A stretch of DNA of 64,000 nt. It comes from Saccharomycopsis phalli. Taxonomy: Eukaryota > Ascomycota > Saccharomycetes > Ascoideales > Saccharomycopsidaceae. Under the pieces are notes generated by a model. That model did not search any database and was not told the DNA's origin. It saw only the letters and a program-made list of their open reading frames with translations. The position numbers and the translations under genes were made by a program. Below, one piece after another: positions 20,071-28,286 of the stretch (its first letter is position 1; each line of letters starts with the position of its first letter). The DNA is taken from the NCBI GenBank assembly GCA_020342235.1, contig CP073216.1, positions 682,001 to 746,000 on the forward strand, read 5' to 3'.

Positions 20071-20932
20071 GTTGTTCCGCTGATTTGTCGTCCAGGAATT
20101 TTCCAATCGTGTCAATTTGTCAGTCACGTGTGGCACGTGATAGTCTGAGCCCTGATGGCTGGAGAGGAGTACGAGTTGACAGGCTAAGCCTTTGAGAATT
20201 TGTGGGGTTTGTAGGGATCATAGTTTGATGTGTTGGGATTGCTCACAACGCGGCATGCTAATGACTTTGTGATCCTGGTGCCGTTTGCTAGTCATTAAAT
20301 AAGCCGACATTATTAGTACTGTTGATAGTGTACAATTTCCATTGGTTATGCGATTTTTATTTACTAACTCATGGGAAAATACATTAAAAATTTTATTAGA
20401 AGCATTGGAAATTTTAAACATTCGTATAAATTGCAGTCGGGGCCTATAGTCAATAGGGTACTCTGCTATATTAAATTTTAACATCTAGTCACCACTTGTA
20501 ATCTAAAATCATTTCTTATCTATTTAATTTCATGACCTCTTGCTAAGGGTTAAAAATTAAATGTACGTCTTGTTAAATTTCTATATTATTGAAATTATAC
20601 ACTTTTGTATTCTTTTAGTGCCGCGTTTCAAATGTACAATGTTATCATATCAACGTTTTCTTATCAGTAATTCCGGGGAAGGTTTATGCAAGATTGTTGG
20701 ATCTATAAAATAAGCAAAAAGCCAAACAAGCTATTGAAAGGGGGAAAATAGAGCTATTCCTAATATAATAATATTTATTATCCAATTTACTCAGTGTTTT
20801 TGGTGTTGAGTAATGTCTTCATTGACGCCTCCGTAATGGGGCTTATCTATCATGCAAGTCACTGGGCTGATTAGCCGATAACACAGACTAACATCAAATA
20901 TAAATATAGGAAATCGCCGCGAGCTTAGAATC
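20071..20932. promoter_or_regulatory. Divergent promoter region ERV25/GLN1
   Basis: Two CACGTG E-boxes (20125-20130 and 20134-20139) lie on the ERV25 side. On the GLN1 side there are GATA-type sites: CTTATC at 20515, 20660 and 20842, and GATAA at 20877. A TATA box (TATAAATA, 20899-20906) is only 34 bp before the GLN1 ATG. GLN1 is a classic target of GATA factors in nitrogen control, so the cluster suggests the same here. No gene seen inside. Confidence 0.6.
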
Positions 20933-22042
20933 ATGTCTAAAACAATTGAAAATACAACCACCTTACAAAAATACCTTGACTTGCCTCAAAGGGGCAAGGT
21001 TATCGCCGAGTATATCTGGATAGACAGCACTGGCACATTGAGATCCAAGGGGAGAACTTTAGCAAAAAAAGTTACTTCCTTAAATGACTTGCCTGAATGG
21101 AACTTTGACGGATCTTCGACGAACCAGGCCCCGGGACACGACTCGGACGTCTACTTGCGACCAGTGGCATATTATCCCGATCCTTTTAGAAGAGGGGACA
21201 ATATATTGGTCTTGACAGAGTGCTGGAACAATGACGGTACACCAAACAAGTTTAACCACCGGCATGCGTGTGCAAAGCTCATGAGCTCCCACTCTAAAGA
21301 AAAAATCTGGTTTGGTATTGAGCAGGAGTACACGCTCTTTGACGAGTTTGACCAGGTATATGCCTGGCCAAAGGGAGGCTTTCCTGCTCCACAAGGACCA
21401 TATTACTGCGGTGTTGGGACCGGAAAAGTGGTTGCAAGAGATGTCATTGAGGCGCATTACAGAGCATGTCTTTATTCTGGGGTGAACATTTCGGGGATCA
21501 ACGCAGAGGTGATGCCTTCACAGTGGGAATATCAGGTAGGACCTAGTTTGGGAATCGAGATGGGTGACCAGTTGTGGTTATCTCGGTACTTGTTACACCG
21601 AGTCGCCGAGGAGTTTGGCGTGAAGATTTCTTTCCATCCAAAGCCATTAAAAGGCGACTGGAATGGTGCCGGGTGCCACACCAACGTTTCTACGGAGGTT
21701 ATGAGAAAGGAAGGTGGGATGAAGCACATTGAAGCTGCCATAGAGAAGTTGTCTAAGCGGCACAAGGAGCATATTGCGCTTTATGGGTCTGACAACGACC
21801 AGAGATTGACAGGAAAGCACGAGACGGCGAGTGTCAACACTTTCCTCTCTGGGGTTGCTAACAGAGGTGCTTCTATTCGGATTCCGCGCTCGGTGGCTAA
21901 GGAAGGGTTTGGGTACTTTGAGGACCGGAGACCAGCATCAAACATTGATCCATACTTAGTGACAGGGGTTATGGTGGAGACGATTTGTGGAGCAGTTGAA
22001 GACGTGGATATGACCAAGGAGTTTGCCAGAGAGAGTGTTTAG
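20933..22042 (+). CDS. GLN1: Glutamine synthetase
   Basis: Eukaryotic (GSII) glutamine synthetase: ATP-dependent condensation of ammonia with glutamate, the main ammonia-assimilating step in the cytosol. The 369-residue product has the usual length and all key blocks: the beta-grasp N-domain with [18 protein letters not shown] and [17 protein letters not shown], then [12 protein letters not shown] near residue 125, [20 protein letters not shown] near 195, [14 protein letters not shown] near 240, [10 protein letters not shown] near 310 and [14 protein letters not shown] near 330. No CTG codons were noticed, as expected of a well-expressed gene here. The upstream region carries GATA-type sites. 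LTR debris lies about 100 bp downstream. Confidence 0.97.
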   Translation: MSKTIENTTTLQKYLDLPQRGKVIAEYIWIDSTGTLRSKGRTLAKKVTSLNDLPEWNFDGSSTNQAPGHDSDVYLRPVAYYPDPFRRGDNILVLTECWNNDGTPNKFNHRHACAKLMSSHSKEKIWFGIEQEYTLFDEFDQVYAWPKGGFPAPQGPYYCGVGTGKVVARDVIEAHYRACLYSGVNISGINAEVMPSQWEYQVGPSLGIEMGDQLWLSRYLLHRVAEEFGVKISFHPKPLKGDWNGAGCHTNVSTEVMRKEGGMKHIEAAIEKLSKRHKEHIALYGSDNDQRLTGKHETASVNTFLSGVANRGASIRIPRSVAKEGFGYFEDRRPASNIDPYLVTGVMVETICGAVEDVDMTKEFARESV

Positions 22043-23425
22043 TAGTTTGGGTTAACAGTTAAAGTTTTGAATAAAAATATAGGTTGAATTACTGTAGTTT
22101 CTAGAGTTTAATCGTTATTCAATTCGGGTGTCTCAAAATGGGAACCGTTGTAATGACCAGAGTCAAGCTGTGAATATTACGGAGATCCGCTCTTGTGCCC
22201 ATAGGGTCAGAGTTAGGGAGACTACTATTTATAACAGTAAAATGAAAACTATAAAAGGGGATCACTTTCTATTGTAATGCAGAGAATTAATCCTCACTTA
22301 AGTAATTGATCCAGTTAGTCTGTTATAAAGGAACAAAATATATAGTTTTCCATAACTGAATCAAAAACTATGTCTAGTCTCATTTCTGATCCTCGGAGAG
22401 ACCATGTGATATTTTGACTGGTACGATATTAAGTATGGTAGCTGTTTAATAGCAATATTATTTAGAATAGCCGTGAACTGCTAAAATTGTAATTTAAGCG
22501 GTGGCAAAAGTATGAATTGGCACAAATCGAGTTTCGTATAAAGAATGTGTATTGTAAAACATTCCGAGAATGTATAACTTGCCAAGATAATGTCTATACA
22601 ATAGTACAACGAGTCGTTAATGTATAAGGACATAAATGCAAATAAGTCAATATTTACATCTAGATTCTAGCCCTTTCAGAATAAACTTTAAGCCTTGAGC
22701 CTTGCGTGTATCTAAGACAGTTGGACAATAGCAGGGAGAAAAAGTAGCATGATACTACATTCATGACGTGACACCTTAAATGTTGGATATAGTGATACGG
22801 GATAATAAATTGTTTTGGACGAAGGCAAGTGTCAAGGTAGAATTTAGCACTTTGCAAGAAATCATTGCTCATTGGTACATGTAAGGTCCCAGTCTGTGCA
22901 GATGTACTGTCTTGATAATTATTATCTAAGTCTGACTCATTTCTGCAGTGCTTACGAAATCATAGAATAAGATAGAATTCCATGTGAAGCCAAATAAGGT
23001 TTTTGACGGAGCAAAGGCTCTGTCCACTGTGATTTCTGCCCAGGTGGAATTCCTCATTGAGTACCTACAAACCTTCTCCCTGGGAAAATTTGATTGCCTG
23101 TCTTGTATTGTATGTGGATCGAATGATTGTCTTTTGCTGTGGGTCATTGTAAGTTGATTAAAACAGCCATCATTGGGTGGATGTGCAGATGAGTGGCTGT
23201 TGAGTCAAGACCTATAGTAGTAGTTGTAATAACCAATAATCAAAGTCGAGAAAAGACAAAATCTACACATTTAAGAATGCAAAAGTCGTATTATATTGAC
23301 AAGAAACAATATAAGTATAAATAATAGGAACAATGGTATAAATTAGTGCTTATAGCAGCTTGATGTAACCGAAAAAAGTAACGTAATGAGAATTTGTAAA
23401 ACAAAATAATCAACGTATGGTATGC
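22043..23425. other. Spacer with LTR debris between GLN1 and the GPI gene cluster
   Basis: Contains the LTR/leader fragment at 22140-22400. The rest is AT-rich with no supported gene; it also serves as the 3' region of GLN1 and of the first cell-wall gene. Confidence 0.55.
22140..22400 (+). mobile_element. LTR end and leader fragment of a Ty1/copia-type element
   Basis: Shares with the other elements a TATA-type stretch followed by GGGGATCACTTTCT (compare 7840-7860), then TTATAAAGGAACAAAATATATAG, and about 40 bases later an ATG-TCT start like those of the gag-like regions. Fossil fragment; broken. Confidence 0.6.
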
Positions 23426-24349
23426 TTATAAGAAGAAAAGACCAATAACGGCAAGAACAAATGGTTCTGGGCGAACGTTGATGGCACCACCAACAGCAAT
23501 GGATGGAACACCAGAGTGGGTAGCTGGAGCACCAGAACTAGTAACCACAACAGAGTTGGTGGTTGGAGATCCTGGTTGAGCTGGAGCAGCTGGGGAAGCT
23601 GGAGCTCCTGGTTGAGCTGGTTGAGCTGGGTTAGCTGGAGCAGATGGAGATCCTGGCTTAGCTGGTTGAGCTGGAGCAGATGGAGATCCTGGTTGAGCTG
23701 GTTGAGCTGGAGTAGCTGGAGATCCTGGTTGAGCTGGTTGAGCTGGAGATCCTGGCTGAGCTGGAGATCCTGGCTGAGCCGGTTGAGCTGGGTTAGCTGG
23801 AGCAGTTGGCTTAGCTGGTGGAAGGCTGTTGGTAGTAATGACTGGGGTAAACGACTCAACAGGACAAGTAGTGACAACCTCGGTAGTTATTCTGGTAGTG
23901 TGCTGAGTGACAACTGGAGAACACTTGTTCTCGGCACAAGAGGTGACAGTGGCAACAGTAGTGGTGTCACAGATGACAGTGACGGTACCAGTGGTGACAT
24001 GACCAGTGAAAGTAGTCTCGTGGTGGTCTGGGTTGACTGGCTCGGTTCCGTTCTTGGTGGATGGAGCAGTGGTAACCTCTGGAGCAGTGGTCTTTGGAGG
24101 ATTCACTGGAGCTGGAGGAGTAGTCAACTCACTGATTGGGCAGGTGGTGGTGTAGCTAGTGACAATGCTAACGGTAGTCTCGGTGACAACAGGCGCACAG
24201 ACTTCGTTGGAGCAAGAGGTGACGGTACCAGTCAGGGTCAGCAACTTGGTCTCGACGATGGTAGCGGTAGTGATGTCACTACCGTTAACATAAGCAGCCA
24301 TAGCATTAGCAACGAAAGGAGCAATGAGTAACAATGTTTTGAAAGACAT
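23426..24349 (-). CDS. GPI-anchored cell-wall protein with Pro/Ala/Gln-rich repeats
   Basis: Predicted wall protein of 307 residues. A signal peptide (MSFKTLLLIAPFVANAMA) is followed by two copies of a Cys module (about residues 40-75 and 125-170): TVTSC-x4-C-xPVVT, then TT-x-CP. This resembles the flocculin type 3 / Hwp1-type module of yeast adhesins. Next comes a Thr-rich linker and a low-complexity stalk of PAQPAQPGSP-like repeats (about 185-270), then a hydrophobic C-terminus typical of GPI attachment. The ATG at 24349 is chosen for its signal peptide; a TATAAATA box lies 38 bp upstream on this strand (24387-24394). First of three tandem relatives. Surface role inferred; adhesion is plausible but unproven. 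Confidence 0.85.
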   Translation of the reverse strand: MSFKTLLLIAPFVANAMAAYVNGSDITTATIVETKLLTLTGTVTSCSNEVCAPVVTETTVSIVTSYTTTCPISELTTPPAPVNPPKTTAPEVTTAPSTKNGTEPVNPDHHETTFTGHVTTGTVTVICDTTTVATVTSCAENKCSPVVTQHTTRITTEVVTTCPVESFTPVITTNSLPPAKPTAPANPAQPAQPGSPAQPGSPAQPAQPGSPATPAQPAQPGSPSAPAQPAKPGSPSAPANPAQPAQPGAPASPAAPAQPGSPTTNSVVVTSSGAPATHSGVPSIAVGGAINVRPEPFVLAVIGLFFL

Positions 24350-25356
24350 GGTTTTTTTGATGAAGGTAAAACCGGAATCTGCGTGGTATTTATAGTATTT
24401 GAGTCCAGGAATTTCAAAAGGTAATGGCAATTGTATGCATACCTCCAGTGTCTATTTTTATCTGGGCGTACATGTTAATGTTGAGGGCCCAGTTTTCGTG
24501 CAGGGCTTCTGACAAAAGAGGAAATGACGGACACTGGATCAGCGTGCGAGATATCCAGTCACTTGCTATTGTATGCATGTTTCATTTATAGTCACATTGT
24601 AGAATGCCCCCTAATAGAGCATTTTACTGTTTCGCGGTAAATAATAAGACAATGCCGGCAATACCCATTAAGATTAAGGTTATGCTATAGGGTTGGGCAA
24701 TAGCAAGGTTTTCTAGTCAAAAATAGAAGCATTTCTTGGCAGGAAAAAAAAAAACACAAAGAAGGAAAAAAAAAAAAATATCACCTACCACAACATTTCC
24801 GCCAATCACATTTTCCACAACACAACCCTGGATTTCAAGTGGCCTTGTGTCTTTGGCTGGTAACTAATGTCAAGGGGCTATGGTAGAATCTGCTGGAAGC
24901 GTTGGGCCGCAGGAGAATGCATGCAGGTATACAAAAATAAAACAAGAAATAGGGAGGTATAGCAAGTGAGGGTGACCCTCTCTATTCTGTAAACTTGGTT
25001 GGGGTGATGCAGATTCGGTTATAGCGTCAACCCCTGAAAAAGAGGGGTATTTCCTTAGAGGTAGAGGATTGAATGAGTGAGATTCAGGGCCTTCTTTAGG
25101 GAATGATGCAGCTAAGGAATAACTAAAACGTTGGTCTATTATTAGATTGATTGCTGTTGTATAATCCTTGAATTGACCAGCTACTTTGATTGAGCAATTG
25201 TATGCAAAGGTTCATGTACAATGGATAAATTTTTACATGGATTAAACTATAATGCGAAATCGGATCAACCAATTGAATGAAGAATGAAATGACAAGTGAA
25301 ACGATGAAGGTCGAATAAGGAAGTGGCAAAGCCATAATGAAAAAAAATAATGCAAT
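24350..25356. other. Promoter spacer between two GPI genes
   Basis: About 1 kb upstream of the first GPI gene. It contains two A-runs close together (about 24747-24779) and a TATA box near the gene. No coding frame I can support. Confidence 0.55.
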
Positions 25357-26604
25357 TTAGAGAAGGTACAATGCAACCAATCCGAGCAAACCTGTGCCAA
25401 AAGTAAACTTGTATGCTCCGGCTGAAGACACAACGGCTGGACTTGTCGACGGCTTGCTTGATGTTTGAGATGTAGCAAATGTAGTTTCAGCGGTCTTGGA
25501 AGGCGCCGATGGAGCTGGTGTCGAGCCTTTTGAAGTGGCTGGAGCAGTTGTAGGGCTAGGTGTAGATCCAATGGTAGATGCGGCTGAGGTCGTCTCCGGG
25601 GTTTGAGTTTCTGGAGCTTCTGAAGTCACTGAAGGTTGGGAAGTTTGAGTGGTTTGAGAAGTTGCCGGAGTTTGCGAAGTCACTGGAGGTTGCGAAGTTT
25701 GAGAAGTCTCGGTAGTTTGAGAAGTCACTGGAGTTTGAGAAGTCTCGGTAGTTTCTGAAGTCTCGGTAGTTTGCGAAGTCTCTGGGGAGGAAAAGGTAGG
25801 GGTGAGTGTTGGGAAAACAGTGCTTTGGCTTGGAGGAGGAGTGGTAGGGGTGATTGTAGAGACTGACTCAGTACAATGGCCCGAGCTGCAGCTGGTGACG
25901 GTAACGCTAGAAGTTTCTGGCGCAACTTCGGTGGTTGACTCTTGAGTACTAGATGGAGACACTGGCGTAGTGGTTGACTCTGGTGTGCTAGTCGACTCTG
26001 GTGTGCTAGTTGGAGAAGCTGGAACAGTTGTTTCAGTCAATGGACACACAGTGGTGTATACAGTAGTCACAGTTGCTTCACTGACGGTAGTCACAGGATG
26101 ACACTCGTTGTTGGAACATGAAGTGATGGTGACTTCAGTGGTACACACAACCTCGCTAGTTATAGTGCTAGTGACAGATCCAGAACCAGGTGCTTCGCTT
26201 GTAGTCTCAGAAGAGCTTGGGGCCTCAGAAGAGCTTGGAGTCTCAGAAGAGCATGGCACCGTAGTGGTGACGGTTTGTGGTTCGGGGGTGCTAAACTCAG
26301 TAAGAGGGCATACAGTGGTGTATACTGTGGTGATAGAGTTTGTGGTGACAGTGGTCAAAGGCTCACATGTGGCAACCCCAGAACAGGACGTGATGGTGGC
26401 CACGACCTTCTCGTAATTGATGGCGGTGATGACCCCAGTCGTCAATGCGCCGCTGTCGGCAGAGGAAGCACCAGAGGTTTCGCCCGGAGAACTGGTGACG
26501 TCATCTGAGATGTCCGACAGTGGTCCTGTGGTGGTGGTGGTGTTGCTCCACAGAGCAGAGGCAAGTGAAGTCAATGCGAGAATATGAATAGTAAGCTTGA
26601 ACAT
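25357..26604 (-). CDS. GPI-anchored Ser/Thr-rich cell-wall protein
   Basis: Predicted 415-residue wall protein. Signal peptide (MFKLTIHILALTSLASA), two full Cys modules (TITSC...C-EPLTTV...TTVCPLTEF; TITSCSNNECHPVTTV...TTVCPLTE) and a shortened third (TVTSCSSGHCTESVST). A Ser/Thr/Pro stalk follows, with many repeats of the type TSQTTETSQTPV (about residues 265-340). The C-terminal hydrophobic tail (GTGLLGLVALYLL) suits GPI attachment. The ATG at 26604 starts directly on the signal peptide. The modules are close relatives of those in the genes on either side, so the three arose by local duplication. Probable adhesin or wall structural protein; no named ortholog recognised. Confidence 0.85.
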   Translation of the reverse strand: MFKLTIHILALTSLASALWSNTTTTTGPLSDISDDVTSSPGETSGASSADSGALTTGVITAINYEKVVATITSCSGVATCEPLTTVTTNSITTVYTTVCPLTEFSTPEPQTVTTTVPCSSETPSSSEAPSSSETTSEAPGSGSVTSTITSEVVCTTEVTITSCSNNECHPVTTVSEATVTTVYTTVCPLTETTVPASPTSTPESTSTPESTTTPVSPSSTQESTTEVAPETSSVTVTSCSSGHCTESVSTITPTTPPPSQSTVFPTLTPTFSSPETSQTTETSETTETSQTPVTSQTTETSQTSQPPVTSQTPATSQTTQTSQPSVTSEAPETQTPETTSAASTIGSTPSPTTAPATSKGSTPAPSAPSKTAETTFATSQTSSKPSTSPAVVSSAGAYKFTFGTGLLGLVALYLL

Positions 26605-28286
26605 TGGTGATGTTTCTTGTGATGCCGAGACAATTTGTTGATTTCTGAGACATTCGCAAGACTCATGGCACTATTTATGTTCGGTTCATCACCTCGACTA
26701 TTGTACAATATTTACACAGACCGGCAAGCCACCCACACACGGGCCAAAAATATAAACAAAGGTGAGTATTCATCATGAACAATGCTCATCATGATGTCTT
26801 GGCCCTTTGATCCAACACACTTGCCCTCCCAATATATTTGCTCAGGTTCCACACTTGGCCTATTCTTTACAGTGGCTTTGGTATAATACTAGCATCAATT
26901 TCCCTTGACATTGATCGGCCAAATCAACTTCTACCATGTAGCTTTGTTATCATCAAATTGACGAGGAAAAACTGCCAGCCTCCATGCATCTTCATGCGTC
27001 ACTCACGATTGGGTTGGCATCATCATGTCATGACGATCCCCGGCCATCGCAGCTTGAAGATCTTCGTTGAAGTTCAAATTTGGTAACAGATATCACTCGC
27101 TTGTTGCTTTCTGGGCGACATGGCGTGTGTCTAATGTATAGCGGAAGTTTGACTGCTTGATTTTGATGTTGGTTTAAAACACATGACTTGGATCCGTGAC
27201 TACGTTGAGCAACAAAGTCTAAAGTCGATTTTTCAAGGGAGTTTACAATATATCGTGCTCGAGTTGGATCTTGCTAAATAGAACATATAAAGAAATCATA
27301 GTAACGATTCGATGTATTGTTTTTCTAGCTAATGTTTTGTTAGTCGATATTCTGTATCAAGAGACCAACCTGGTTGTTAAAGTGCCGTCGGGTAGATTCC
27401 TCATCAGGAAATCTGTTGGAATTACTGTTGCATATAGCTGAAATTGGCGTGGTATAAAACTGAAATTGGCGAAGCATACAACTGAAATTGAAGTTGCGGT
27501 ACATGAGACGAACCAAATCAGACTGAAATTTAAATTTTGCTCCGCCACAAATTGAAAAAAGCAGCACTTGAGAATACAAGAGCAGAAATAACTTGTAAAA
27601 AAATTTCAAAAATCCCCAAACATAAAAATATATTGGTGTTCCATGACAAAATTCAGCCGTTTAGTGTCTGCAACTAAGGGATAAAAGCCATACAATACAC
27701 TTATATACATTTCTATCCTGCTGTTTAAAAGAGTTGTTAAGCAAAATGTCCTTTTTTACCGATATATGGTCACACATGACAGGTTAATTTGAGGAGACAT
27801 TTGATTGAAACGGGTGTCTGAAATCAGAAATAATCTGCATATCTTGATGAGATGAGACACGGTCAGATCAATTTATGACACAATCTCATCCTGACTAAGA
27901 TTAATACGGTTAATGCTAGCAGACGCTTATTTTAAAGTATATTGGAATTCTTCCGCTATTTAAGTTGTATGCTCGCCTTTTTAGGGAATATTGGATGTAT
28001 TGTAAATATTCCTGTGCTTGAGAAATGTTTATAATACATCATTATTAAGCTTCTAGAAGCTCACGTTATATTCTCTACTTGTTCAACAATAATTCCACAA
28101 ATTGACTCGTACAGCAAGCTGTCTGTCATAAGATTGGTTAATGAATGATACAAGTCATATTGACTGGATGTATATTTTGTATGATGGCTCATACTAACTA
28201 TATATCCCACGAATGATGAAAAATAAAAATAAAAATAAAAATTCCCAAATACCGTTATAAAAAGATCATGAAATCAATGTCATTAA
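26605..28286. other. Long spacer between GPI genes
   Basis: About 1.7 kb. An inverted repeat around CATCATGA...TCATGATG lies near 26770-26795, and AACTGAAATTG recurs three times at about 27455-27495. An (AAAAAT)n run lies near 28220-28240. Small open frames (for example near 26840-27085) show no recognisable feature. No gene is supported. Confidence 0.5.

Noticed and set aside
23516-24331. 271-codon plus-strand frame rich in Ser/Trp opposite the first GPI gene
   Set aside because: Mirror of an in-frame Pro/Ala/Gln repeat; repetitive Trp-Ser composition is the expected shadow.
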